Source: Lunularia cruciata
Lineage: Eukaryota; Streptophyta; Marchantiopsida; Lunulariales; Lunulariaceae
Length of the DNA: 64,000 nucleotides
NCBI GenBank assembly: GCA_948567375.1
Contig: OX419758.1
Coordinates: 129,001 to 193,000, forward strand
Direction: 5' to 3'
Shown piece after piece: positions 1 to 12,169 of this stretch. The first letter of the stretch is position 1. Each line of letters starts with the position of its first letter. Position numbers and translations under genes: made by a program. The notes beneath the pieces were generated by a model. It saw only the letters and a program-made list of their open reading frames with translations. It had not been told where the DNA came from and did no database searches.

Positions 1-1095
1 AAATTAGATTTGGTCAAGTCAGAGTTAGAGAGAATTAGGAGTAGTGTGATAGAGGAAAGAAAGTCCAATGTTGGAGAAGTAGGAATTCAAGTGTCTTTGG
101 ACTTGTTATTGGACACATTAGAGAAGAGTGGGTTGGGAGATAAAGAAGTAGATAGATTAACCATGAGCTCAATTGTAGTTACTAATGTAGAAGTAGTAGA
201 AATTGTGAAGGACTTGGTAGAATCAGATCTACCCAAAGAAGGAGAAGTAATAGGAAGATCATTGGGTTTGAAAGCCAATGAAGAGATTGACATTGGATCG
301 GAGTTGTAACAGATTTGAGATTTGAAGAGGCAGATATGAAGAGGTGGTTTTTTATTTTGGATCTATAGGTTAGAAGAGTTGTTGTAGAATGGTATTTTCA
401 TTAGTAATTATTGTTTGCTTCACTATTTAAGAGTAGCATGCACAATAAAAGGTTGTTCAATATTCATATTTCTGAAGATAGATAAAGTGAAGTGTTGTTT
501 TTAGTGCTTGTCGCTTGAGCTTGATTTGAAGTATCAAATTTTTGGGAGTGTGAGGAGAATTTTGAAGTGCAAGTCAGTGTGCTTGGTGGATGTTGGATTC
601 TATAGCCTTTATCTTCATTCTGTGTGTTTGATCCTTAGTGAACTGCAATTGGAGCAATGCCTTGACAGATCTGAGAGGAATTGTAGTGTTGGTAATATTC
701 AGTATTTGTGAGTGCAACACAAAGTTGATGTGAAGAAATTTAGATTGAGGAAGTTGTGCCTTCAGTGGAGGGGTAGAACACAATTTTGATGCAAAGTCAT
801 TTTACAATGAAGTACCGTCTTTGGGAGAATCTGAATCATTACAATCAAGATTTGTTTGGACAAAATTTGCTAAGTTGTGATTATGGTGTGTGTGTATTTG
901 TGACAAATTGTCAAGATTGTGAGCTTGTTACTCTTGTCTGCATGTAGTTTCTACTTTAGAGATTAAAGAAGAACCCAAGAAGAACTACATTATTACTATT
1001 TGACTTTGTATTTGGACATTTCTGGTTGGTATCTTTGCGGGAACAAACTTTACTTACCTAATTACCACACAAGTGATATTTGCTGGGTTGTCACA
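1..1095 (+). mobile_element. Family L LTR, 3' portion
   Basis: This is the right-hand part of a long Athila-like LTR. It ends in GGGTTGTCACA at 1095, the same terminus seen at 33783 and, inverted, at 37058 and 52384. It runs from the end of the LTR-resident ORF through the AT-rich segment with the conserved 'caatgccttgacagatctgagaggaa'-type block near 655-680. No primer-binding site follows 1095, so it is a 3' LTR or solo LTR; its start lies outside the window. Confidence 0.8.
10..309 (+). pseudogene. LTR-resident coiled-coil ORF, C-terminal end
   Basis: About 99 codons match the C-terminus of the ORF carried inside family L LTRs (compare 53187-53519 and 37853-38233, both on the minus strand). 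Shared signatures are LDLVKSELE, VGIQVSLDLLLDTLEKSGLGDKEVD and a closing LGLKANEEIDIGS stretch before the stop. The protein is acidic and helical. Its function is unknown. The 5' part is outside the window, so intactness of the whole copy cannot be judged. Confidence 0.65.
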
Positions 1096-1640
1096 TTAAC
1101 ATCTAGACGGATGTTATATATGATGGACTAAGTAGATTAGATAAAGGTGTCACCAAAAGAGTACTTCTACTAATAGGGCAAGAGCCAAAGATAGCCTCAA
1201 AACTTCAAAGCCAATTTGGAAGCTTAAATAGATAAATTAGGCCTTGAAATGAAAAAGTTTCCTCTTCTTCAAAGAAAGAGTCTTTCTTTCTCTCCCCACT
1301 ATTTTTCTTGTCAAGAGCTTTCTAACAATACCTCACCCATATGATTCTAAGCTTCCTTTATGAAGATTCCCTTTAGTTGAACTTGTTTAACCAACCAGAT
1401 AGGACAAGAACAAACATGTTACCCATCCATGCAACTAATCTAAGAGTGGAGTTTGCTGACATGCCACTTATCCATGTATTTGATCCAAGGATGGAGCTTC
1501 TTTTGAAATGATCCTCTTTGCTATATAATAAAGACAATGTGGTCCTTTGGGGCAATTGGAGTATTGAAGCCTAGTGTTTCTGCTCTTGTGTTTTTCTTGG
1601 GGGTTTCCTATCCTCAGAATATAATAGCTGGTGGTCAAGC
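1096..1640 (+). repeat. Family R LTR-like repeat
   Basis: Begins at an AACATCTAG-CGGATGTTA palindrome directly after the L LTR end. It shares ordered blocks with 2878-3430 and 30225-30615: the 'tacttctactaatagggca' block, the 'aaccaaccagataggac' block, and a TATA-like 'ctatataataaag' segment near 1520-1535 followed by 'tggtcctttggggca'. The TATA box plus downstream start-like region suggests an LTR or terminal-repeat promoter. No coding capacity is seen. Confidence 0.55.
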
Positions 1641-1899
1641 TTCATGCTCATTGTGACCAAAGAGTAGTAGAAGTGCAAGAATTGATGTTAATCAATTCTA
1701 AACTAAAAGATAGATAATAAGACTTATTAATTAATTTAGGCACATGGTATGTTGCCATGTATTGGAAGTTAACCAAATAATGGTAGAACATAGTGTATAT
1801 AAGAGTTGTAAATAAGAAGCAGTTTCTAAGAGTGTAAAAAAGCAAAGAATTGTAACACATGAGGATCAAGAAAAGAGGAAGTAGTCTTTGAAATTGTCA

Positions 1900-2340
1900 A
1901 GAAGTGGACATAAGATAGTTTTCTTAGCTTTTGTAACTCCTTAGTAGTCTGGTTATTTAAGCTATTTATTTGAAGTGCTCTCTCATTCAAAAGAAACAAA
2001 AGGTGAATAAAATAAGGTGCTTTATAACTTGTTTAATCATGATTATAATTTCAATTCTTTGTTTTATGTATGTTGAGTAATCTCTACAATGAGTGATGTT
2101 AGTTGCCACATGTGTTTCATCCTTGGTGTAATCCTCTTGAAGTAATGCCTTGGTTGGACTTAAGTGGCATATAGTATTGGTAGTATGCAGTAGAAGCAAA
2201 GACAAAAATTGTTCATGGGAGCAAGGCCCTTTGTAGGAATGCATTTCTTTAGGGAATATAGAACATAGTTCCTTGGAGTAATACTTTTTGTAGCCTCTTG
2301 GATAATTAGATTGGATAATCATTTTTAGAATTTACTTGGG
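1900..2340 (+). repeat. Degenerate family L LTR fragment
   Basis: The stretch around 2105-2190 ('atccttggtgtaatcc...aatgccttggttgg...tattggtagtatgcag') is a decayed match to the 3' third of family L LTRs (compare 625-715 and 33320-33400). No open frame or boundary is recognisable. The space between 1640 and 1900 shows nothing else. Confidence 0.4.
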
Positions 2341-2716
2341 ATCCTTTGTGATTAGAATTACAACTATCATTCTTTTTCTTTTTGTAATCCAAATTCTTGG
2401 TATCATTGTCCTCCTTTGGAATGGTTTTTGCCTAAGAGGTTAAGGATATGATGGTAAAGAACTTCATTTTGACACTTTTTGTTTGTATTTAATTATTTTT
2501 AACCATATCCTTGTGAGATCAACTTGTTTCTAGTAATGTATTGCAATTTGGTAGAAATAATGTTGTTATAACTAACAAACCCAAAGGTCTTATATTGGAA
2601 AAACTTGCTTTTAAGCTTACTTGTTTGATTGGCTAGACTAAAAATTTTGTCAATTTCAAATCCTAGTCCTTTTGTAATACCAAGAGTTAGCCATATGATC
2701 TAAATGTGAAATTTGG

Positions 2717-3430
2717 TTTGGTAACATCTAGAATGATGTTATAAATGATGGTCAAAATAGATAATATAGAAATATTACCAAAAGAGTACTTCTACTAATA
2801 GGGCAGAAACCAAAATAGACTTGAGAACCTTAGAACCAATAGCTAGACATATGATTTAAAGGTGAGAATTGGTTTGGTAACATCTAGAAGGATGTTACAC
2901 ATGATGGACTTAACAGATCAGAAAGAGGTATCACCAAAAGGGGACTTATACTAATAGAGTAGGAACCAAAATATGCTTGAAATCTTTGAAGGCAATTTTG
3001 GAGGCCTAAACGGATGAATTAGGCCTTGAAAATGTACAATTCCCCCCAATCCTCCCAACAAAGGAAAGTTTGGCCTTCCCTCCCCCCCTGCTTTGTCTTG
3101 CCAAGAGCTTTCCAACCGTACCTTACGTGATTCTGAGATTCTTACAGGAAGATTCCCTAAAAGATTCTCTCTGGTCAAAACTTGTTTGACCAACCAGATA
3201 GGACCTAGACCAGACATGTCACCCATCCAAGGAAGTAATCCAAGGGTGGAGCTTGCTGACATATCACCTATCTGTGTCCCTAATCCTATGGTGGAGCTTC
3301 CTTGGAGGAGATCCTCTTTATAATAAAGAGAAGGTGCTCCCTTGGGGCATCAAATGTTTGAGTGTGCAATCTGTGTTTTCTCTCTTCTCTTGTCCTTGGA
3401 GTATTACACCTTCAAATAGCTTATTGAGAC
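2717..3430 (+). repeat. Family R repeat, partial copy plus longer copy
   Basis: Two starts with the palindromic 'aacatctaga-ggatgtta' block occur at 2724 and 2883. The first copy stops after about 110 bp; the second continues through the 'ggaggcctaaacgg' block (about 3000), the 'ccaaccagatagga' block (about 3195) and the 'aataaagagaaggtgctcc' block (about 3320). The arrangement suggests one copy truncated or nested beside another. No genes are seen. Confidence 0.5.
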
Positions 3431-3479
3431 CTAGATCTTTAGTATTGATGTAAGGATGTCAATCCAGAAATAGCAAAGT

Positions 3480-5290
3480 ATACTTAAAGAAGGTAAAACT
3501 AACATACATCTAGAAATTCTAAGAATATTCTAGAAGAAGCATCCAAGATGCTTCTTAGTGATAAGCTTTGGAAACTTCCAAAAGAGTGAGTAGCTTGTAC
3601 ACCAAGTAAAGAATTAGTTTAGTTTCTACTTCAAGAAAGATAGTTTCTAGAAATAAACTTCTTTGGAAGCTTCCTTTAAATCTTGTACTTAGTTTACTTA
3701 TAAACACCAAAGCTTGGCCTTTGCCCCATATATTTGGAGTTTCTCTCAATTATGAGTTCTAATTGGATCTTCCATTTTCATATTTCTCTCCTCGTATGTC
3801 ATAATTGAGATCTACCTCTAGCACCAACCCTTTGGCTAGAGTAGCTTGCCTTTACTCCTCAATCATCATGTTCTTTTCTTTGTCCCCCTCCAACAAGGTC
3901 ACCATTTATGATGAAATATCTTCAGCTTCCATTTTTTCATCCATTGCTACTTGCTTGTGCTTTCTGAACCTTGATGGAAGAATATAAACTATAAAGTATA
4001 CCTTCTTCTTCCCAAAAGTCTCTCTCAAAACCTCTACATAAACCTCTACAAACCTTGACATTTGTCTTGCATTAAAAATAACAGCAAAGTGCACTAAATA
4101 ATGAAGCCTGATGTCATTGAGGAATAATACATCTTTTGAGTTTGATTGTGAAAGATGTATGCCCAATCCACCAATGCACATGCAAATAGATTCTTGCAAA
4201 TATTATCTAGTTGATGGACAAGTAGGTCATCCTTTATAGAAGAAGAGTTTGATTATGGCTATCACAATAGCCTTTTTTGTTGGGTCATGATAATGAGCTA
4301 TTGACCATCCATTCCTTAGATGCCAATGAGTAATAAATAATAAATATAGTTGTGCCTCCATGTCCCCAATCTTAATGTACTAAGAGTCCAAGGTATGTAC
4401 ATCTTCCTCCTTATGTTGTTGCTAAGGATTTTCTCCAATGTCTTTTATTCCATTGTGTAGATTCCCTTGAAGATAATTGATTCTTTGGTTGCATCCACTT
4501 CTAATCTCTTGGTTGATAATAATGGTTGCATAAGTCCATTTCAAAAGCAAAAATTTAAGATAAAGCTCTCATGGAAGTGTCTTTTGTGCTAGCATCTCCC
4601 ACTTATCAATAATCAAAGTACAAAGGTTCAAATCCTTTGCTTTTCCTCTTCCTTTTAATACACCCCCATAGATTTCTACAACAATATGAAATTACTCCTT
4701 GATCAAAATCTATTCTAAAATTTTTTATCCCTTCACATGGCATCCTCTTCTCACTCAAATACTCTTGCCTTTATGACAAAATTATATCACCTCAAGATTA
4801 AATCTATATTGCAAAATATCTTTGTAGTGAGAGCACCTCATTTTATAGTCCAAAGCCTTGCAATCTCACATATTACATATTCACTTGTAAGCTTTTTACA
4901 TTTTTGGTGTCACCTTGGTCTAGTAGTATTCAGTTAATAGTACTTTCTATAGCACTAGCGGACTTGAAGATACTTTGACTATCCATTGAATTTTTGTTCC
5001 CTTTGGACTAGAATTCCTTTGGAGTACATTTCTCTAGAATTAATTCCTCAAGAGCCAAACAACAAAGACATTTTCCATTTAACCCAATTGCTCCTCTACA
5101 AGGAGTAAAAAACAAAGAGATATATCTTCAAGGACATGTAAAGCTCCCATACCTAAAGAAAAAAGTAAAGTAAAAAGAAAGAAAAAGAAAATTTTGAATT
5201 TTTACCTGTACCATAATTTATCTTAAATAAATGATTGAAGAAAGTAGAAGGCTTCATTTTTTTTTAGTTTGTATTAGCTCAAAGAATATT
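3480..5290. other. No recognisable gene
   Basis: AT-rich sequence. A 97-codon minus-strand frame at 3906-4199 has no family signature I recognise and could be a relic of a retroelement ORF. An A-rich tract at 5160-5200 and otherwise unstructured sequence fill the rest. Confidence 0.5.
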
Positions 5291-5530
5291 ATCATCAACA
5301 ATGACTATGAAAATGCTCAAGTTCTTATAACAATGAGCATGTATCTCAATCTCAACCACACCAACACAATAAGCTTATAACAAATCCTAGTCTTCGACTC
5401 ATACACTTGGAATATATCATTATTGCATCAATGAGAAAGCACTAAGGTAGAAGTTGCAACACAATACATAAGTAGAGAAAAACAAGTTGCAAACATTCTC
5501 ACCAAGTCCTTATCACAATTTTGACAAAAT
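5290..5530 (+). pseudogene. Possible Ty1/copia RNase H C-terminal relic
   Basis: Across two frames one can read a weak DN.SA-like stretch near 5300 and then ISREKQVANILTKSL near 5465-5515. The latter resembles the closing motif of copia polyproteins (...EQVADILTKAL). A frameshift and stops separate the two parts. No LTR or other copia domain could be tied to it, so this is a tentative relic. Confidence 0.3.
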
Positions 5531-5559
5531 ATTGAATTTTGGATATGTATGCAAAGAAT

Positions 5560-6991
5560 AGGTATTAAGTGATATTAATATGTATGTATTGTGTGTATTT
5601 GTACATTCATATAGGAGTTATATGGACAAAAAGGAAACCACATAGACTACATGAAGGTTGGGTAGACTCTTGTACAAGGGAGAGGCAAACAAGGTAAAAT
5701 GGGATTAAGCCCCAATAGTTCCTATATGAGAATTTGAGAGGAGTTATATCACAATAAAAATTAATGGAGAACTTTCTTGATTCTTTAAAATAACTCTAAC
5801 CTTCACCAAGTTACACCTTCACAATTGTATGAGAACTCAAACATCATCCTTGAAGTGAATTTGGACATCATGCAATAGACCTTTGAAGTCAACCTTAAAT
5901 TAAAGGTAGCTGAAGTTGCATGTGGGGTTGACCTTTAAGGCGGTTTGAACTTGCAAGTCAAGAGAGATGAACGTGAACTTGCAAGTCAAGAGAGATGAAC
6001 GTGAACTTGCAAGTCAAGAGAGATGAACTCCAAAGTGCAAAGGTGAACTTTGAAGCCACAAGAAACTCTTAATTTCTAACATGGACATCCAAAGTCACAC
6101 TAAACTCCAAGGTTAAAGTGTAGAGTACAAGCATGTGTGAAATTGATGGAGGATCAACAATCCCTATTGACATTGAGAAGTCCCTATCCAAGTGAGCTTT
6201 TTGAATTAATTTCAAGAAAGGACTAAGACCTAGGAGCATTGGATTTTTTGGGTGGCTAGCAACTAAGTATAATGATGGCTAATGATTGAGGAGATTAAAG
6301 ACTAACCATAGAGTATAGAGTTCATACCTTCAACTTTAGAGACCACATTTGCAAGTTGAGTACTAAGAGGTTTGAGTATGGATGCATATGATCTGGTGAT
6401 CATAAGGGGTTTTGAGGCAATGAGTCTAAGTGAATCAATGAGTGTTAAGCACCATGGCATTTGGAGACATTGTCCATGGATGCAAAAGTAGGAAGAGCAT
6501 GAATCTTTGAACTCCAAAGTTGAACTAGTGGGAAATGTTTGGGAGAAGAGAGAGACTAGAAACCCTACACCTTATCATCCTTTTGTGGAACTAGACTTAC
6601 ACATTGATGCAAATTAGCCACAAGATTAGGTAATAGAAGTTCAATAAAGTAGAGAATTTAGGAGAAAATCCCCACATGTGGAGAGAGAGTCATTGGCATC
6701 ATGTCCTTTGGAGATGATGCTAGAGAGGAGTGTCATTGGTTGGATGCTATTACACCAACTCCAAGAAAATAGAGGATCAAGTAAGATGGTTGTTAAGCAC
6801 ATGAAGAGGGATTAAAATAGATGGTCTATGCATCACTATAAGGACCTTGAGAGACAAGAAGTTGTTCTAGCCATTATAGAACTCTTTAGACCTCAATGCA
6901 CCACCTACCTTACCTTGAACCATGTCATACTCTTTAAAAATATGTTTTCAAGGGAATCAATAGACAAGGCTCACCTTTTCCACTAGCACAC
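5560..6991. other. No recognisable gene; contains a short tandem repeat
   Basis: Simple AT-rich sequence with scattered short frames. The only structured item is the 28-bp tandem repeat at 5946-6029. The minus-strand frame at 6302-6517 has no recognisable motif. Confidence 0.5.
5946..6029. repeat. Tandem repeat, 28-bp unit x3
   Basis: Three head-to-tail copies of a 28-bp unit starting TGAACTTGCAAGTCAAGAGA occur at 5946, 5974 and 6002, with identical spacing and almost no differences, so the duplication is recent. There is no spacer or dyad symmetry. Confidence 0.9.
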
Positions 6992-8126
6992 TATCACGCC
7001 ATTTGTAGTGTTGCATCTAGATTGCTTGGACATTGGAGTTGCAATGATAGTAGTTAGAGTTATTTGAGCAGTTTCTCAAAGACTACTTTTCAGCGGTCAG
7101 ATTTTTTGTTTGGGGTACTGACTTCATGGTGGGGCCCACCGTCACTTTGCACCGTTTGCACCGTCAAGTGTGCCATCAGTGGGACCGTTAGGGTTCAGAC
7201 CTAGCTCAAGTCCAAGGGATATATTTTTGAAGTGCAGCTCCAGAGAGCTCACTTCTCTGATGTTGAGCCTTCGAGTTCTTGGATATGGTGGACAGAGGTT
7301 GGCGAGCATCACTTGGATTCTCTATGCTTGAGTGGGTGTGGCTTGACTGTAATCAGTGCCCAATTGTTGGCAGTTTATAGAGTGACAAATCAAGTACTGA
7401 TCTGAGTTGAGTTGAGTTGAGTTGAGAGTGGTAAACAATCTGATTACATCAGAGAAGTGAAGTCAAGGGGAAATTGGGTGTAGGAACTTTGAGTGTTGGT
7501 GGTATCTCCAAGCTCAGTGATAGTTGGTAGCTCGATTCAAGTTCAGCTTTTCACTAATGTGCAAAAGCTCATTCGATTGATGCAGATTTGGCAGTAAGGT
7601 AGACGGTGTGTGAAAGCGCTTGCCAATTTTTGAGCAAAGAAGGAGCAAATTTTGAGCAGTGGTTGTGATTTTGAGCTCAAGAGGTGAAGGTAAGACTGAT
7701 TTTTTGCGAGCTGGGCTCAAAAAGTCAAATTGAAGGTGGAGTTGGGAAGTTATTCTCATGAATTTGTGATTTGGAGAAACTCATGTTGTCAATTTTGCTC
7801 AAGTGGAAAGTTAGCAAGGGATTTGGCGGATAGCCAACTTTAGAGTTTACGTCAGATTTTACATCAGATTTTGGCTGGATTTTATGTCAGATTTTGGCCA
7901 GATTTGGAGGACTTTTGCTAGTTTGGAGGACTTTTGCAAGTTTGGAGAAGTTTTGCTAATTTTGGAGGAGGTTTGAAGTGGCAAGAAGAAAGGCCTCATT
8001 TGGTGTTTAGAGGCTTCAAGGCATAAGGCTGTGTGCTATGAGAGGCTACAAAGGCCTAGAAGGGCCAAAAGGCCAGCAAGCCAGTTTGATGGCATGAGGA
8101 TAACTAGTTCAGAGTAGATCTTGGTC
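6992..8126 (+). repeat. Family M LTR, truncated copy
   Basis: Starts TATCACGCCATTTGTAG and follows the same order as the 5' LTR of the methyltransferase element read on the minus strand (62364 down to about 61040): 'gtttctcaaagactactttt', the ACCGT-rich palindromic block at 7126-7175, the TGAGT microsatellite near 7405-7425, 'catcagagaagtgaag', then the 'gccagattttgg' and 'ggcctagaagggcc' blocks. It breaks at 8126, where a minus-oriented family L LTR begins, so about 260 bp of the 3' end and any internal region are missing. Confidence 0.75.
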
Positions 8127-11100
8127 ATACAATTTGTCACTTATAAATCACAATACTTCAAATATGTCCAAGTAATCTTGATTGTGATAATTCAGTCCAT
8201 CCCAAAAATGGCTACTTCACTATAGAATGACTTCACCTCAAAATTATGTTCCAATCATCCATTGAAGGCACAACTTCCTCGATCAAAATTGCTTCTCATC
8301 AACTCAACACTACACTCACAAATGAAAAATACTACCAACACTCACAAATCACTCTATCAAGGTATTGCTCCAACTGCACTCCACTTAGGATCAAACATAG
8401 AATGAAGATCACGGTTGTGGAATCCAACATCCAACAAGCACACTAACTTGCACTTCAAAATTCTCCCAACACTCACAAACACATACACAAACACATACAC
8501 AAAATTGATACTCAGAATTAAGCTCAAGCAACGAGCACTACTTCACAACACTTTGCTTTATCTACTCTTAGGATTATGCATATTGAACAACATTTTACTA
8601 CAAAGGCCTCCTTTAAATAGTAGAGCACTTAACAATTATCAAACTTCCTAAACTAGTTCCTAAAAACTTTACCAACCTGTAGATCCAAAATGACAGTGCA
8701 CCTCTTCATATTTACCTCTTCCAATCTCAAAGCTGTCCTAATCCAATCTGATGTCAACCTCAACTTTGGCTTCTAAACCCAAGATAAATTCCTTCACCTC
8801 ATGTACTTTGGGTTCTACCGCTTCAGCTCTTCCACTAATTCTCCTACTTCTTCATGCTAAACTTCAATTAAAGGCATGGGTACATTATCTACAACTTTAT
8901 CCTACAACCCACTATTCTTTAAAGTCTCAAATAGATGGCTTGAAGATACCTACACTCCTAACTCTCTTACTTTGGACTTAGTTTCTTACTTCATGGTACT
9001 ACGAAGTTTCTCTAACTCCAAATATACTAAATCTAACCTAAGACACACATTGTCTCTTGCCTCTAAGATCTTCCTATCTACTCAAACGGATTAAAAGCTT
9101 ATTCACGTCAATGTCCTTCACCTTCTTCCTTTGCATATCCTGTACTAACAATTTTAATTTCATGTAGTCTTGATTCCTCCAATTGAACTTCAAACATTGT
9201 ACCAAGCATTCCCTTCACTCTTATGGTAATTTCTTGGATTGCCTCCCATGGTGGCATCTGCATCTTCTCTCTCTCTGCTTATAACTCCTCCCAATATATC
9301 TTTACTTCATCTTCCATCTCATCTTTCAATGCCTCCTTCCCCTTCACACTCAACCTTAGTTGTTCTTCCATTCCTTTGATCAACCCACACAATTGCTCTT
9401 CTTCTCTATCTTGCTTAGCTAGCTCACGTTGCTAGGCTCAATCTTTCTTTTCTGCACTTGCCTTCAAATTCTCCAACTCTTGTCCCATGACAATAGCCAT
9501 CGTCTTCAAATGGATAACCTCCACTTTTTTATCACGCACTTTTGCCCTCAAGGCCTCAGTCTTCACCAACTGCTCCTTCCGATCTTGCTTCACCTCTCTT
9601 TGCAAAGTCTTTTGTTAAAGTCTTAATCTCCTTTCTTCTCATCTCTACCTCAGTCTAAATTTTGACTAGTTCATGCTCTCCCCAGCTTAACTTCCTTTGC
9701 AACTCCAAGTTCTCATCACTCGTATATTGCACTTCTCCCAATTCATCTTTCAGGTTGGAGTGATCTCTTTTCAGTTCTTCTCTCTTCTTTTGCAATTGCA
9801 CTAGCAGAGGACACACTACTTGCAACAGATATTCTACACCATCAAAGACTTGTAAGCCCTCAATTTGCTTTGGTGCCTCTCTCCTTACTTCTTCTACTGG
9901 TGCTCTACTCCAAAGTCTTAATCTTTGAACTCTCAAAGGTACTTTATCTGAGCTTTCTCCTTCCTCCTCTTCCAGGCTTACATTGCTTGCTTCTACCTCC
10001 GTAGTAGTAACATTTCTTCTTCTTCATTTACTCCTCTAAACCTCTGTCCTCAGCTCAGCCTTTGGAGTTTCTTCTATCTCCATGGTGGGTAATTTGTGAT
10101 AGTGGTTTTCTCCTCCTTCCATCCGATCAATTGTAGCATGGAACTCCTACTCTTCCCTCTTGGCATTGTCTTCTCCTTGTTGCTGAACTTCCACCTCACC
10201 TTCACTTCCACTGCTTGACTCTTCACTTTGCAGTGTCAATTCCGGTTCTTCTCCTTCTCTTGAGTCTTTGGTTTTGTAATTGGCTTTGCCTTTTGATTCT
10301 TCTACTCCCAACAACTCATCAAGAACTATGACCTCTTGCCTTGAATTCACCTTCCTCACCTTCTTTGGCTTTATTGGCAACAAACTCTCCTTCAGATGAC
10401 TTTGCTTCCTCATCTTTAGGATGGTCACTACTACTCTCATATATTGTCATGTACACACATAGTGTTCATCACTACTTTGGATCTGTCAAAATATACTACT
10501 GTTCATTGTTGTTTACAATCTTGCGTAAATTTGAGTGAAAGTGAGATACCATCTTTCTTCACTCAATCTCCTTCCTCAAATTCAATCCAAAGTAAAATGG
10601 GTAGCAAATGGCACCAAATAGTGAGGAGCATCACAATCTCTCCAACACCACACCATCTATTGCATTCTTTGATGAAAGCACTTTGCCCAATTCACTGGTG
10701 CACCTACAAACATTTGGTGGAAGAAAACCCCCTGACATTTCATTACATAAGTCATGTAATTGGGCTTAAAGAGTGCCATTATTACATCAAAAATGCTTTT
10801 CCTGACTAGGTCTCAATATGTATCCACCTTGTACCCATTCTTTGTGCGTGGCAACATAAAAAAATTTGGATTTCATTTGTCTTCTTTGTAGATTCTCCTT
10901 TCCCAAGAAACATTGCACCATTTTCCTCACTTGCCTCTCATCCCAATACCAACCTCCAATCTAACTCTATCCATCAAGCCGGATTGCCTTTCTTTCCTTT
11001 GTTCTTGGATCCTTCCTCACAATCACTTGATGCTACTTTTGACATGAATCCTAGAAACTCAAATTCCAGTTCCATGCCTGAAAAAGTCTGAAGTCTATTC

Positions 11101-11773
11101 AATACTTCAATCCTTGCTATCATATCTAACCTTTGAATCATTGGATTTCTCACTGCAAGTGAAGGATTCTTCTTCTCACCCTTCTTTGGCATGGTGCAAC
11201 TCTAACACATAGGACCCTAAAAATAAGTTTGCCATATCTTGGTCTTGAGATCCTAACTCCGTCAGACCTATTAAACTTCAAATGCTAGATTGGCTTGGCT
11301 ATAGGCACTCCTTTGGGTCGACTACTCAATGGCTTAGGATACTTGAGAGGCATTTTGAAATCCCCTTGAAGTCTCAATTTTATAAGTTGTTGATCAGCCA
11401 TTCCTTCGTTGCTCCTCATTGAGATTCACCCCTTCTCCATGACTTCCTCTTGGCATTATCCAAGTTAATGGTTCATGCTTTGCATACTATTTCTTTGCCT
11501 ATACTTTCTTGATTGAGCATCCAAAGGGAAGTTTTTACACCGTCTTTGCATTGGGTTTGATCACCTCAAGACAAAATTCCCTTACTTCAGGTTCTTTGGT
11601 TGGATCTGGTCCGAGTACTTTACTTCTGACTCGGGGTCATGTTATGTCAGGTTTCAACCCAAATACACCATTCTACTCCTTCCAATGCCATTTGGGTTCA
11701 ATATAAATTTTTCTATACACTTCTTCTTCAAAATAGAACAGATAGTAAAAAAACAAAAAATATGGGTACCACA
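8127..11773 (-). mobile_element. Family L LTR, nearly full length
   Basis: The high-coordinate end reads TATGGGTACCACA at 11761-11773, i.e. the LTR start TGTGGTACCCATA on the minus strand. The low end is cut at 8127 next to a family M LTR copy and lacks the last roughly 190 bp, including TGTGACAACCC. Between them lie the remains of the LTR-resident ORF and the 3' AT-rich LTR segment. No protease, RT or integrase is seen beside it, so it is an isolated LTR or remnant. Confidence 0.75.
8750..11192 (-). pseudogene. LTR-resident coiled-coil ORF, decayed copy
   Basis: Read on the minus strand the fragments are colinear with the better copies at 53187-56018. 10974-11192 carries the N-terminal RLDMIARIEVLNRL...EFEFLGFM block. 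Next comes a block around 10560-10810 matching the KVESYRD...FFHQMF region, then an acidic Ser/Glu-rich linker at 10147-10440. A QRLRLWSRAPVEEVRREAP...VCPLLVQLQKKREEL heptad-rich coil lies at 9655-9936, followed by a decayed C-terminus down to about 8750. Many stops and frameshifts show it is not functional. No similarity to gag or pol is seen. Confidence 0.6.
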
Positions 11774-12169
11774 GGTGAATAAAGTGAAAGAGTTATTTCT
11801 CTTTACTTTGCAAATTATTTATATTTAAGTATTTCATGAATCTTTGCAATGATGGTTACTCTATGCCTTGTATGCTTGATCCTTAGTGCTAAAAACAATT
11901 GTTCAAAAGCAAGACCTTAACAAACTAATGAGGTTTCTTAGTATAAGCAATAATTAAAATATGAACACTTGAAGAGACAACCTTTGCAATGAAGTCAAAA
12001 CCTATCAAAATTTTGTGCCTTCAAAAAGAATAGTGAAATGCATTCCTTGGCATGGAAGCTTTGGATGTATCTTTGGAAGGTTTGCACCTTTAGGAAAGAG
12101 GAGAATACAAGAATTTAAAGCATCTTTATAAGGAATCAACATCTTATGATTTATTCCTCACTCTTGGGA
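11774..12169. other. No recognisable gene
   Basis: Spacer between two family L LTR fragments in opposite orientation. AT-rich, with no open frame, repeat boundary or motif I could recognise. Confidence 0.45.

Noticed and set aside
5946-6029. Regularly spaced repeats that could suggest a CRISPR array (also 18333-18552)
   Set aside because: Units are head to tail with no unique spacers; the genome is eukaryotic and the 55-bp array is expanded LTR sequence.
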